This document shows, one piece after another, positions 34,969-43,791 of a stretch of DNA of 64,000 nucleotides (position 1 is the first letter of the stretch; each line of letters starts with the position of its first letter). The notes beneath the pieces are model-generated. The model did not search any database and had not been told where the DNA came from. It saw only the letters and a list, made by a program, of their open reading frames with translations. The position numbers and the translations under genes were made by a program. Source of the stretch: a virus; the IMG/VR virus record IMGVR_UViG_3300030419_007201, positions 1 to 64,000 of that record; one strand, given 5' to 3'.

Positions 34969-35295
34969 TGGTGGAGATGCCGGGAGTCGAACCCGGGTCC
35001 TAAATAGTCATCATTATTTGTCGTTCACAAGGTTAGAAAAATGACCCGCCGCATTATTCAAGCCCGCCTCGCATGAGACACTCCAATACTAACAAATGCT
35101 TTTTTAGGATAAAAGCCATCCTTAATATGCAACTTTTGTTAACAAGGCAGTTACCGCCCCGTGATTATGCCGCTAAAGCGTAATCAAAAGCAACGTTATC
35201 GTTGGCGTTTAAAGGTTTGAGTGTTTTTACTGTGCCACACTCACACAGCCTTGCACAAACAATAAATTATACCTAGTCGATACCAGTTCATCCCC
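34969..35295 (-). ncRNA. ssrA: tmRNA
   Basis: 327 nt transcribed right to left. The 5' end GGGGATGAACTGG pairs its GGGGATG with CATCTCC before the encoded ACCA; the T arm is CCGGG-TTCGACT-CCCGG. The tag frame at 35165-35206 reads GCC as resume codon, then codes A-N-D-N-V-A-F-D-Y-A-L-A-A and stops with TAA. This is a proper degradation tag ending ALAA. Its job is to rescue ribosomes stalled on broken mRNA. Intact one-piece tmRNA genes are rare in phages. Confidence 0.93.
35165..35206 (-). other. tmRNA tag-peptide reading frame
   Basis: The coding strand reads GCC AAC GAT AAC GTT GCT TTT GAT TAC GCT TTA GCG GCA then TAA, i.e. 13 codons ending Ala-Leu-Ala-Ala. The ALAA end is the known degradation signal for ClpXP-type proteases. 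Confidence 0.9.
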
Positions 35296-35321
35296 AAATT
35301 TTTAAAGAACTCTATACTAAG

Positions 35322-35351
35322 ATAGTAACATATAATTATACGTTAAGTCAA
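35322..35351 (-). promoter_or_regulatory. Predicted sigma-70-type promoter of tmRNA
   Basis: TTGACT (-35, 35346-35351) and TACTAT (-10, 35322-35327) are separated by 18 bases. Transcription would start about 35315, leaving some 20 bases to be trimmed from the 5' side of the mature tmRNA. This is the cleanest host-type promoter I see in the AT-rich part of the window. Confidence 0.6.
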
Positions 35352-35401
35352 ATAAAAAATTTTTATTTTTCATATTGTTTAATCGTCGCTATAATTATAT
35401 T

Positions 35402-35623
35402 ATGGGCAGCGAAATAAATGTAGGTTCTCTTGTGCATGTATCAGATGGTACAAAATTATTCAAATTTGATTCTGATAAAAAATGGATTGCCAAATATCTA
35501 GATTTGAAAGAAACGCATCTCCTAGTGATTGAAAGCCTTAACAAAGAAAACGATAAGCTTTACAAAGTCTTATACGGTGGCTCTGAGTGGTTTATCTCAT
35601 CTAAAGATGTTACGATTATTTAA
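35402..35623 (+). CDS. Small SH3-barrel-like protein, unknown
   Basis: 73 residues from ATG 35402 (MGSEINVGSLVHV). The pattern INVGSLVHVSDG ... LLVIESL ... YKVLYGGSEWFISSKDV is like two other small genes at 60136 and 60654 (see findings). No ribosome-binding site is seen, but TATAAT lies eight bases before the ATG, so the mRNA may be leaderless. Plus strand, convergent with the 35620 gene, overlapping it by four bases. Confidence 0.5.
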   Translation: MGSEINVGSLVHVSDGTKLFKFDSDKKWIAKYLDLKETHLLVIESLNKENDKLYKVLYGGSEWFISSKDVTII

Positions 35624-36126
35624 TTAATCTGCCATCCATGTTGTTCGGCTAGTTGCTCAAGATCCTGCTTGTCGACCTGGAAAGCTATATTTCCCGGGAG
35701 ACCTGGGACGGAGAATGGCTGGCTTAGTTCTTCAGGGCGCAATAGCATTTCTCCAGCACCGGTCATAGTAGTGTTGGGTCGCACTTGGCCGCGAGGAAGG
35801 CCTTGTAGAACCTGTAGAGTTAAGGTGACCGGGCGTGAACTGGCGCCTCCTTGTGCCATAGAAAGATAGGTAGGCTTTCCAGCCCTCATAGATGCATCGA
35901 CATCGGGCCCAGGAGAATCTGCAACAGTGTGGTCTTGTACTTCAATATCGACAGTAGAACGACCTCCCTGCATCGCGTCCATAGCTAAATTAGTTAATTC
36001 ATATAGATCGATCGAGATGGAGCCGTCTCTTCTTATTGCCGATACCTCATCCAAGGTATTGGCTTGGTCTTCGGTAACATACTTGCGCCAATTTTCAAAT
36101 AAGTTTTTCATGTCTCTAGTACTCAT
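35620..36126 (-). CDS. Tagged protein, unknown body (class 1 tag)
   Basis: 168 residues. The N-terminus MSTRDMKNLFENWRKYVTE is the class-1 tag found on about seventeen genes here. AGAGGTG is five bases before the ATG at 36126, so the extra five residues are probably real. Body: a beta-rich domain with repeated Ser/Thr/Val strands, no catalytic motif recognised. A virion-internal protein is inferred from the tag. Confidence 0.7.
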   Translation of the reverse strand: MSTRDMKNLFENWRKYVTEDQANTLDEVSAIRRDGSISIDLYELTNLAMDAMQGGRSTVDIEVQDHTVADSPGPDVDASMRAGKPTYLSMAQGGASSRPVTLTLQVLQGLPRGQVRPNTTMTGAGEMLLRPEELSQPFSVPGLPGNIAFQVDKQDLEQLAEQHGWQIN

Positions 36127-36141
36127 AATTACACCTCTTTA

Positions 36142-36507
36142 TTAAATAGTGTTTTTTTTGTTAAAAAAGCTTTTAATATCAAACTTCTTTAAATACTTAT
36201 TTAAGTCACTTCTTGTAATCCCTAAAAAAGAAGCAGCCTCGCCTTTTGTTCTGGCCGCTGAATATGCATACTTCAAAACCGCATCTCTAGCTATTTGTGG
36301 AATTTTTTGCCAAAGTTTAAATCCATATAATTTGTGATTAACTGACTTGGCAGCCAACTCTAGTCGCAAGGCTATAATATCTTCTAGGGTCAGACTGCAC
36401 AACATTATTTCAAACTCCTCAGTGATTTTATTCTCTGATCTGAGTTTGTTTGAAAGAGAGTAGTATTCCTGATCCAGCTTTGTATATCTCGGTCTTTTTT
36501 GCTGCAT
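36142..36507 (-). CDS. Fis/NtrC-type helix-turn-helix protein
   Basis: 121 residues from ATG 36507 (MQQKRPRYTKLDQ). The C-terminus KGEAASFLGITRSDLNKYLKKF matches the Fis-type HTH of NtrC-family C-ends (A-A-x-x-L-G-I-x-R-x-x-L-x-x-x-L-K). The N-terminus is helical. It is likely a DNA-binding regulator of phage genes. The start is one base after the stop of the preceding gene. Confidence 0.65.
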   Translation of the reverse strand: MQQKRPRYTKLDQEYYSLSNKLRSENKITEEFEIMLCSLTLEDIIALRLELAAKSVNHKLYGFKLWQKIPQIARDAVLKYAYSAARTKGEAASFLGITRSDLNKYLKKFDIKSFFNKKNTI

Positions 36508-36508
36508 A

Positions 36509-37357
36509 CTACGGCATGCCGGGAGCACTATCTACTTCAGTCTGACCTGTAAGCTCTCCGCCTTTTGGAAGCTCTGTGATAGGATCTGTATAAGCTGGCT
36601 CTTGTCCTAGCTGCTCTGCCAGTTCCTTTTCATATTTGACAAACCAAAGATCTAAATTGTGAATTAAATACGATTCGTATTCTTTCTTGTCGTCCGGATT
36701 ATCTAGGATCTTGTATGCTTTTTGAATTTCATCAAAGAAATTCGAATTATTTAATGCATTAAAAGCCATACGAGCGCCTGTGCCTTCCGAGCCTTGAATG
36801 GCGAAACCGCCAAAATCCTCTTCTTCCTCTTCCTCTTTAGATTTCTTCTTAGGCTTTTCTTTATCAGGAGTAATCAAATTTTCGGCATCGTCAGGAGTGA
36901 GATCTAAATCAATGTTTATATCCTCCTCGTCGAGGCGCGCCAGGACCTCCTCTAAGGGCTGTTCTGCGGCTTCTGCGCCTGGGGACGACATAGACTTCAG
37001 TGTATCAAAGAAAGTGTCTACAGAGCTTAATACGTTGTCTCTGAAGGACTTTCTCTGTTCCTTATAATTCTTCTCCGAAGTTAGCTGGCGATAATTTGGC
37101 TTTATGATTGGCAACAACACATTTAAAACATCAGCCAATAAATTAATGGCTGTAGATCTATAAGGCGCCGGATCCGTATCAGCATCAACATCTGAAGCCT
37201 CCTTCATCAACTTTCGTACAATCGATCTAAACTTCTTTTCTTCTTCTAAAATCTCATTATGTGCCAATGCTTTCTTTTTGGCTACCATGTTAATTGCTTT
37301 ACGTACAAAACGACGAAGCTTTAGTTCTTGTAAGAACTCTTCTCGATCGATCTTCAT
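36509..37357 (-). CDS. Tagged protein (class 2), acidic middle, possible head/scaffold protein
   Basis: 282 residues from ATG 37357 (MKIDREEFLQE), with GCGAGGTG just upstream; an upstream in-frame GTG adds three residues. The opening is a class-2-like tag ending L-Q-E. The middle is a run of Asp/Glu with KEKPKKKSKEEEEEED, resembling scaffold or core proteins. The rest is helical with YKILDNPDDKKEYE. Role inferred only. Confidence 0.6.
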   Translation of the reverse strand: MKIDREEFLQELKLRRFVRKAINMVAKKKALAHNEILEEEKKFRSIVRKLMKEASDVDADTDPAPYRSTAINLLADVLNVLLPIIKPNYRQLTSEKNYKEQRKSFRDNVLSSVDTFFDTLKSMSSPGAEAAEQPLEEVLARLDEEDINIDLDLTPDDAENLITPDKEKPKKKSKEEEEEEDFGGFAIQGSEGTGARMAFNALNNSNFFDEIQKAYKILDNPDDKKEYESYLIHNLDLWFVKYEKELAEQLGQEPAYTDPITELPKGGELTGQTEVDSAPGMP

Positions 37358-37389
37358 AAGGCGCACCTCGCTTAATAAACTTTCTCTTA

Positions 37390-40206
37390 CTAATTAGTGC
37401 GAATTATACTGTTTCGCTTTATCTTTTTACCAGCGCCGGCTTCGACGGCGCCACCACCGACTGCAGATACTTCGTCTAATTCTTCTTCTTCCATTCTTGC
37501 ACCGCCAGTATGACCATAGAGACTCATCACTCTCTCCAAATCAGAATCTTCTGCCTTATCAAAAACAGCATATAGAGGATGTTTGGTGCCTAACGTACGC
37601 CAGGATCGTTTTGTAACCATATCCAAAACTGTACTTACCAAGTCTGCGGCGCCTTCTTCAATACCCATCTCTTTTCGCTTTTTTGCCTTTCGAGCAGCTC
37701 TTTCGGCTTCTTTCTTCTTTTGAATTTCTTGTGATCTCTCATCTTTCGCTTTTTTTTCTAGTTCTGCTGGTGTTGGCTCTCTCTCTGGTTGTTTTCGTCG
37801 GGTACCATATGGATCATAAGGTTTTCGTACGTAAGGAGCTTTGTCCTCTTCATCTGATAAACTCTTGATCACCCTTTCCAGCCAAGATGAATCATCTAGC
37901 ATGTCTTCGGGCTTGGCGTAGGGCCAGAAATTCTTTTTGGTGTCTGGTGGAGGAGGAGGCATGCTTGGATATCCTGTGACGTCACTACCCCAATTTACAT
38001 TAACCTTGACTTTTGGCAACCATTTCGGCCAATTAATTTCATTTACAATTTGTTCAAGCTCAGCTTCGTCAAACTCCAACTCTTCAGTCTTAGATACTTT
38101 TGTCTTATTTTCAAGCATTGTCATGCCTTCCATTATTACTGTCGGATTTGGCTGTAGCTCATCGAAGATATCTTCAACCAATGAAAATAGTTGGGAAACT
38201 TCCAAAGTTTTTTTTTCTTTCATATACGTTGCATCTCCCGAAAGTAAATTCCAGATTTCGTCTGCTCTCTTGCGACTACTATCTGGTATCATTTGCTTGA
38301 ATTTGTCTAAATCATTTTGTTCTATCAAATTACGCATTATAGAGGCACTAGCCTCTCCAATTCCAGGAATCACATAAGCTGGAAACTCTTCAACCTCTAG
38401 ATTAATGATTGGATGTCCTGATTCATCTTTCGGAACATATTTTTCTGCTGTTCCTTTGAAGCGGCCGGCATCTTTGCTGCTAGCTCCCATAATAACAGTT
38501 TGCTTGGGGTGAGTATCGAGTTGCATAATATCATAAGCTATTTGCATAGGAGAAGCTTTTTTATCAGATACGCGCGAAACCTCTCCGTTTTCTACTTCTA
38601 TTATTGCATAGTTGCCTATTCCGGCGTCCTCTAAGTACATTTCCCATATTGCACTAGAATCTTCAAATGTCACAGTCTTGTCGTTGATCTTTCTAGGCGA
38701 GGCGCCGCCGGATCCCATTATAATAAAAACCATATCTGCTTTGCTAGCGAATTCTTTAACCATCTCAAAATGACCGATATGAGGAGGCTTAAAACCACCA
38801 GGAACGAGAGCAACTGTGGAATAACCTTCTAGATCTGCTTTAGGAAGTTTATCCATTTCATCTTCTAATTCGCTTTCTACAATATAAATTGGTTTTCCAG
38901 TAATGTCTTCTCTTTCTTTAATTAACGTGGTGATGGTTCTTTTCTGCTCTATAGTTAATGATTTGCCAATATGAGTTATATCCACGTCATCGTAACCCAT
39001 TATTTTTCTTAACACTAGTTTTTCCTGTTCTTCAGGTAATGTGACATTTTCTCGAATGATGCTAATTGCCCGGGCAACGATTTTATCAACAGATTCTCTG
39101 AAAGTGGTTCCCAAGCCTTGGACAATGAAGTCGCCAGTTACTTTAACAGGTCTAGATTCTAATCCACGTATAACAAGCCCTTCGTGATCTACTGTATTGC
39201 CAAACCTAGTTTCCATCGCAGTTTTTATAGAATTGCCTAATAGCCTAGTTGCATGATTAAAAACTGCTCCAGAAATGGCTGTCTGCAAATCTTCTTCAGG
39301 AGATAGAAGAAATTCATCTAAAGGTATTTTATTTAACACTGTTACATAAACTTCTTTACTGATTGCCCAAATAGACTTACCAGCAGTAGTAGCCACTGTT
39401 TCATGTCCTCCAGGGCCGTGTACTGGATTCACAGCGCTATCTAGCCATTGTTGTAGTGTCCTATCTTCTATGTTGCCACGACTAATAGCTATTGGAAATG
39501 TAGTATTTAAAGCTTGTGAAAAATCAACATCAGAAATTAAATTTGCTGAAACATCTCCTACTAAAGTGAAACCATGCTTCGAAGCTATAGGCTCCACTTT
39601 TTCGATTAATGAAGCCAATATTTGTTTGTTATATGGTATTTCTGTGCTACCAGCGTCGACGCCCGAAGGGCGGGGAAGACCAGGGCGATCCATGGATTGT
39701 CCTCTTGCAACTCTCCACGCTTGTGCCTTCTTCTCATAAAATTGATTTATACCATGAATAGCTAAAATAGGCTCTTTATACTCAACAACATTAGTTACGC
39801 CTTTTTTCATGTACTCGGTGTTAAAAAATTTAGTAGGATCATCCCACATACCTAATTGTTTCAATTCTGTAGTGATCTGAGGCATTGCTTCATTAAATAT
39901 TTTAAGCAATACTTCAATCGCAGGAGGCATACCATGACCAGAGGGCCATTTTTCATAAGCATCTGCAGCTGTCATCCCAGCAACAGATTCTGTATGAGAT
40001 GTTCCACGATCCATCCTGAAATCTTTTCCATTCGGCTTTGTTTCATCGTCTACTAGCTTAAAACTTACATTAATGCCATCAAACTTAAGACTTGGTGCAT
40101 TTGCTTTAATATGATTTGCAATTTTTTCAAAATATTGTATTAAATCATACCCAGTCTTAACTTCTGGAATATCAAACGGATGCTGCATGTGCCCTGGCGT
40201 GCCCAT
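37390..40206 (-). CDS. Fusion: ligase-like nucleotidyltransferase + HIGH-type nucleotidyltransferase
   Basis: 938 residues. K41-F-D-G is the KxDG motif of ATP-dependent DNA/RNA ligases; DHE342-G-L-V-I-R is like motif IV (E-G). VALVPGGFKPPH476-I-G-H479 is the HIGH signature of cytidylyl/NMN adenylyltransferases, and KASPMQIAYDIM and SSKDAGRFK follow. The third part has a Pro-rich linker and a Lys/Arg/Ala-rich helix. AGAGGA stands seven bases before the ATG. I recall ligase-like and HIGH-type proteins in T4-like cyanophages; this fusion may modify or repair nucleic acids or make NAD. Activity unverified. Confidence 0.65.
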   Translation of the reverse strand: MGTPGHMQHPFDIPEVKTGYDLIQYFEKIANHIKANAPSLKFDGINVSFKLVDDETKPNGKDFRMDRGTSHTESVAGMTAADAYEKWPSGHGMPPAIEVLLKIFNEAMPQITTELKQLGMWDDPTKFFNTEYMKKGVTNVVEYKEPILAIHGINQFYEKKAQAWRVARGQSMDRPGLPRPSGVDAGSTEIPYNKQILASLIEKVEPIASKHGFTLVGDVSANLISDVDFSQALNTTFPIAISRGNIEDRTLQQWLDSAVNPVHGPGGHETVATTAGKSIWAISKEVYVTVLNKIPLDEFLLSPEEDLQTAISGAVFNHATRLLGNSIKTAMETRFGNTVDHEGLVIRGLESRPVKVTGDFIVQGLGTTFRESVDKIVARAISIIRENVTLPEEQEKLVLRKIMGYDDVDITHIGKSLTIEQKRTITTLIKEREDITGKPIYIVESELEDEMDKLPKADLEGYSTVALVPGGFKPPHIGHFEMVKEFASKADMVFIIMGSGGASPRKINDKTVTFEDSSAIWEMYLEDAGIGNYAIIEVENGEVSRVSDKKASPMQIAYDIMQLDTHPKQTVIMGASSKDAGRFKGTAEKYVPKDESGHPIINLEVEEFPAYVIPGIGEASASIMRNLIEQNDLDKFKQMIPDSSRKRADEIWNLLSGDATYMKEKKTLEVSQLFSLVEDIFDELQPNPTVIMEGMTMLENKTKVSKTEELEFDEAELEQIVNEINWPKWLPKVKVNVNWGSDVTGYPSMPPPPPDTKKNFWPYAKPEDMLDDSSWLERVIKSLSDEEDKAPYVRKPYDPYGTRRKQPEREPTPAELEKKAKDERSQEIQKKKEAERAARKAKKRKEMGIEEGAADLVSTVLDMVTKRSWRTLGTKHPLYAVFDKAEDSDLERVMSLYGHTGGARMEEEELDEVSAVGGGAVEAGAGKKIKRNSIIRTN

Positions 40207-40209
40207 GTA

Positions 40210-40386
40210 CTATTCCTCTTTTTGCTTTGCTTTCTTTGCTGGCTTTGCTTTTGTAGTCGGCTTTGGTGTTGGAACGACCGCTTCAACTACCTTCTCAACA
40301 GTTTCAACAACTGCCTGGACTGTCTCGGCCGCTCTCTTTCTCAAAACTCTTAACTTTCTAATTCTTCTTCTTCTTGGTGATCCCAT
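40210..40386 (-). CDS. 58-residue basic Lys/Ala/Pro protein
   Basis: ATG at 40386 begins MGSPRRRRIRKLRVLRKR, then a Val/Glu helix, and a Lys-Ala-Pro-rich tail (TPKPTTKAKPAKKAKQKEE) like histone H1 or AlgP. Likely DNA-binding or an internal head protein that compacts DNA. It ends three bases before the fusion gene. Confidence 0.6.
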   Translation of the reverse strand: MGSPRRRRIRKLRVLRKRAAETVQAVVETVEKVVEAVVPTPKPTTKAKPAKKAKQKEE

Positions 40387-40398
40387 GGTTTACCTCCT

Positions 40399-40680
40399 TT
40401 ATCCTTTGAAAACCTTATATCTTGACCCATCTGTTGTGGCATCTGTATTAGCTTGGCTAGATGCATCTTGGTTGCTTTCTGGGCGTCTAATATTACTAAC
40501 TGTTTTAGCTGATAGGCCAAACGGCACATAGGATCCAGAGGCGTTTGTGCCTCGACCAGAATCTCCTGCTAGGCCGTGAGTACTATACTCGCTTGATACA
40601 TTTTGATGTCTTTTGACAGTAAAATCATGTTTATGATTCTTGTCAAAATAATCTAAAAAATTTTCTTCTCTAGCGGACAT
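40399..40680 (-). CDS. Small Gly/Ser-rich protein, unknown
   Basis: 93 residues, low in hydrophobics and rich in Gly, Ser, Asn and Asp (GLAGDSGRGTNASGS). It is probably disordered. No family recognised. It lies immediately downstream of the 40681 gene. Confidence 0.45.
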   Translation of the reverse strand: MSAREENFLDYFDKNHKHDFTVKRHQNVSSEYSTHGLAGDSGRGTNASGSYVPFGLSAKTVSNIRRPESNQDASSQANTDATTDGSRYKVFKG

Positions 40681-42231
40681 TTACTTGCACCATTCTTTTG
40701 ATAGTTTCTCAAAAAGTGCTTTATCCTTGCCGCCATTAACAAACTTCTTAAAATCTGCCTGTTTCTTAACAACATCTTCTACTGCTGGTTTCTGTGTCTT
40801 TTTGTTATTGTCCATTTTATTCTCCAAATGTTCTGTTAGACTTTGTATTACTTGTTCTCTCTCGTTCCAACTAGGAGGCTTGTTCCAGATAGTATCTCCA
40901 AACGTACGAACTAATCTTCCATTACCTACTAAATAGGCTTCATCTTCGCATTCTTTCCCAACTTTATCTTTTTGAGCATACCCTTCGCCGGTATATTGTA
41001 TTTGAGCTAGTTTTCCATTGCAATTTTGATTATGGTGAACCAACTCGTGAGATAATGATCTCAGTATATCTTTAGGATGGCGTCCGTCAACATAAACTGT
41101 TACAGTATTAGTATTTGGCTGATAGTGCCCTGTTGTTCCCATGGGATCTTTTGCATTTTCTGAGTCGGAAACAAAATGAATACTTACAGGTTTGCCAAAC
41201 CCAAGCTGATCTTTTGCCCATGGCAAAAACTTCTTCAATACCGGCATCAAAGTCTCTAGGCCGTGGTCAGATTTATTCTGCAAGTCAAACATTTCCATGT
41301 CGTTTCCTTTTTGTACTGTAATTTCGTTAATTATAGATTGTATAATTGAATGTGTCACAGGGTGAACGTATATTGTTTGTTTTGATTCCTTAATAAGATT
41401 ATCAAACTCTCCATTAAGAATCTTAGATATTTCATCCTTGATTTTTTCAATCACTGGAAGATCATTTTCGCGAAACTTTCTTCCAATAGCGCCGGCGCCT
41501 AACATTCTAGCATTTTTCTCTATCTTGTTAACCCCATCGTCAATCATTTTTGAAATCTTGTCCGCAGAAACACCCATATTTCTTAGCTGATTGATGGCGG
41601 CGCGTGCCTTGCCAACATCTAACTTCTTTAGAGAAATTCCAGTATCTTTTTCATCTGGCTTTTCTTCTGGTGTTCCTGGATCCTCAGTTTCTTCTGGTGT
41701 TCCTGGATCCTCAGTTTGTTTACCTAATGATTTGTTGATCAAATCTAACATCGCAGGTGGATTTTTAACCACTTGCTCAATAAAATTACCCACTTTTATA
41801 ATAATTTTTGGATCTGTAATAATAAGGCCTGCGCGGGCGACATCATCAGCATTATAATCTTTTATTTCCTTTCCACCCTCTACCCAGCGCGTCGTTATAT
41901 ATTCTATGACGCTGTTCATACCATCTGGACCGAGTTGTTCTGGTAGTCTAGCGGGATGTTTAAGTAAAAGACGATAAAGATCCTTCATTTTTAATGATTC
42001 GAAGTCTTTTACATCTGGCGAAGGATCACTTGTTGGAGCACCGACAATTCCAGGAAGATCTGGGATGGTCAGAGGGGTAGTAGGAGGATCAGAATTTGTG
42101 AGAGTCTTCCAGTCTTCGCTAAAGTTGTTCGCGGGGATACCAAAAAGCTCGTTTAGCTGATTTTCACATCTTTTAATAGAGTCTAGCTCAGATACGAGCA
42201 TTTTTTGAACCTTTTCTTCTAAAATGCTCAT
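40681..42231 (-). CDS. Putative zinc metalloprotease, HExxH
   Basis: 516 residues. S-H395-E396-L-V-H399-H is a zinc helix, followed by QIQYTGEGYAQ and a Cys/Glu-rich stretch (KECEDEAYLV) that might give the third ligand. The N-terminal half contains Pro-rich linkers and a 27-base tandem repeat coding TEDPGTPEE twice. The C-terminal fifth is charged. Could be a virion-associated protease or an assembly enzyme. It has no class-1 or class-2 tag at its start. Confidence 0.6.
   Translation of the reverse strand: MSILEEKVQKMLVSELDSIKRCENQLNELFGIPANNFSEDWKTLTNSDPPTTPLTIPDLPGIVGAPTSDPSPDVKDFESLKMKDLYRLLLKHPARLPEQLGPDGMNSVIEYITTRWVEGGKEIKDYNADDVARAGLIITDPKIIIKVGNFIEQVVKNPPAMLDLINKSLGKQTEDPGTPEETEDPGTPEEKPDEKDTGISLKKLDVGKARAAINQLRNMGVSADKISKMIDDGVNKIEKNARMLGAGAIGRKFRENDLPVIEKIKDEISKILNGEFDNLIKESKQTIYVHPVTHSIIQSIINEITVQKGNDMEMFDLQNKSDHGLETLMPVLKKFLPWAKDQLGFGKPVSIHFVSDSENAKDPMGTTGHYQPNTNTVTVYVDGRHPKDILRSLSHELVHHNQNCNGKLAQIQYTGEGYAQKDKVGKECEDEAYLVGNGRLVRTFGDTIWNKPPSWNEREQVIQSLTEHLENKMDNNKKTQKPAVEDVVKKQADFKKFVNGGKDKALFEKLSKEWCK
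41664..41717 (-). repeat. Two tandem 27-base repeats
   Basis: Two identical copies (41664-41690 and 41691-41717) code for TEDPGTPEE twice in the linker of the protease-like gene. This is a small in-frame expansion. Confidence 0.9.
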
Positions 42232-42239
42232 GATATCTC

Positions 42240-42908
42240 CTAGCTTCCAAGCAATCTAGCTACCTCATTGGCGATTCTCTCTTCTAAGCTACCGGCTGCG
42301 GGAACTCTAGCCTGTAACGGGGCTGCAGCGGTTCCAGTATCCATCATCCCTGCTGCACCAGGAGCCGTAACGCGCTTATCTCCTTGCGCGGTGAGACCTG
42401 TCATGTCGGCACCACCTGCTTCAGGGCTTACTCTAGCGCCTTTCATCATAGATTGCAGTTCACGAAGAGCCGTTTCCGCCTCAGTAACAGCTGTGGTGAT
42501 GGCATTATCAATTTTAGCTAAATTGTCTTTAATACCAGGAAATGCTTCTAAAGCATTCTGATCACCGGTAGAAAGCATGAAGTTCATCTCATCAGTAAAG
42601 TCTAGCATAACGTCATTTAAGCGTGAGACGAATCCATTGACGACCTTAGCAGCTCCAGAGGCAGCTCTTTTGCCTTCTGCATCAAAAGGAGATACTTCAC
42701 CTCGGATCACAGCGTCGACATCATCCATTTGGTTAAGGGTTGCAGCATCCCAATTACTTCGAAGCTTTTTTGCCAGATCACTAGAGGATACTGCACGCTG
42801 CATTCTTCGCAACCAGCCAACTTCATCTAAAAGTTCGGGATTTTCCTTGATAAGAGCAGCTGTCTCCTCAAGAATGATGTCTTTAAGTTCTTCTCTTGTG
42901 ATCTTCAT
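42240..42908 (-). CDS. Tagged protein (class 2), helical, unknown
   Basis: 222 residues. MKITREELKDIILEE is the clearest class-2 tag, ending I-L-E. The remaining protein is helical with Ala-, Gly- and Met-rich loops (AAPLQARVPAAG). GGAGG is eleven bases before the ATG. It could be an internal head protein. Confidence 0.65.
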   Translation of the reverse strand: MKITREELKDIILEETAALIKENPELLDEVGWLRRMQRAVSSSDLAKKLRSNWDAATLNQMDDVDAVIRGEVSPFDAEGKRAASGAAKVVNGFVSRLNDVMLDFTDEMNFMLSTGDQNALEAFPGIKDNLAKIDNAITTAVTEAETALRELQSMMKGARVSPEAGGADMTGLTAQGDKRVTAPGAAGMMDTGTAAAPLQARVPAAGSLEERIANEVARLLGS

Positions 42909-43019
42909 GATATATCATACCTCCAGTAAAGAATCTGATCAGTTAAAACAAAAAATAGCTATTTTCTATCCTTCTACTCTATAATTATCACTTAAATCAC
43001 AAAAAAGCTAATATTTTTT

Positions 43020-43787
43020 TTAAGTTCCGCCGGCTCCGGGAGGGGCTGATTTAGCCCTTTTATAACTAGGATTTTTGTTATATGGAGGCTTTTTTGCCCC
43101 TTTTCCACGCCCTAGGAGGCGAATTTTCATAGTTTTATGGCGTTTTTTTACGTTTTTTTGAAAATTTTGCTCTTTTTCTTGCAATTTTAGCTCACCTTGC
43201 GTCAAAAATTCCACTTTTTCAATGTTTACAGTAGCTTTGCTAGCTACTTCTGGCTGGTTTGCCATGTTTTGGACCGCAGAAATGTATCTATCTGAGTTTT
43301 CATAGTAATATATCTCACTAAAACCATGGTTAATCTGTGATTTTATCCAATTTGCCTTCTTTTCGGCGTCATCTGCGCCCAAATGGTTGTATTTGGGGTG
43401 AGAAACCGCTACAACAGGTAAGATTATGCCATGTTCCTGGTACATATAGTTACGTACAGGCCCAGGTTCCATTCTTCCCGTCAAAATAGCAACAGGAAAA
43501 CGTGACGATATCGCATGTTTGATCTTATGTAGGATATCTTCATTCGCTTCAGCGGTCACAAAGCCATCAGTTTGTGCAAAATCGAAGTCTGCATCGGTAG
43601 TTTCCGGATTGGCTATCTTATAATGTTCATAATCTGCCGTTGTTAGCTCTTCACCTGTTGATTTGACTACAATTTTACCACCTGTGGTGGCAATTGTATC
43701 GTCAAAATCAAATAAATAGAGTCTCTTAGACTGTTCTAAGTTAGATTCGGCTAAATACCGCTTCCATATTGTTGTTATATCACTCAT
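43020..43787 (-). CDS. HAD-family phosphatase with class-1-like tag
   Basis: 255 residues. The start MSDITTIWKRYLAE resembles the tag (W-K-R-Y-L-A-E). LYLFD27-F-D29-D-T is HAD motif I, ILTGRM motif II, and KKANWIKSQINH and YYYENSDRYI cover motifs III/IV. The C-terminal 50 residues are very basic and Pro/Gly-rich. Such phosphatases in T4-like phages may act on nucleotides or nucleic-acid ends. The ATG has no good SD site; a CTATTTATA motif is five bases before it. Near it is a nucleotidyltransferase gene with a similar tag. Confidence 0.78.
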   Translation of the reverse strand: MSDITTIWKRYLAESNLEQSKRLYLFDFDDTIATTGGKIVVKSTGEELTTADYEHYKIANPETTDADFDFAQTDGFVTAEANEDILHKIKHAISSRFPVAILTGRMEPGPVRNYMYQEHGIILPVVAVSHPKYNHLGADDAEKKANWIKSQINHGFSEIYYYENSDRYISAVQNMANQPEVASKATVNIEKVEFLTQGELKLQEKEQNFQKNVKKRHKTMKIRLLGRGKGAKKPPYNKNPSYKRAKSAPPGAGGT

Positions 43788-43791
43788 TGTC

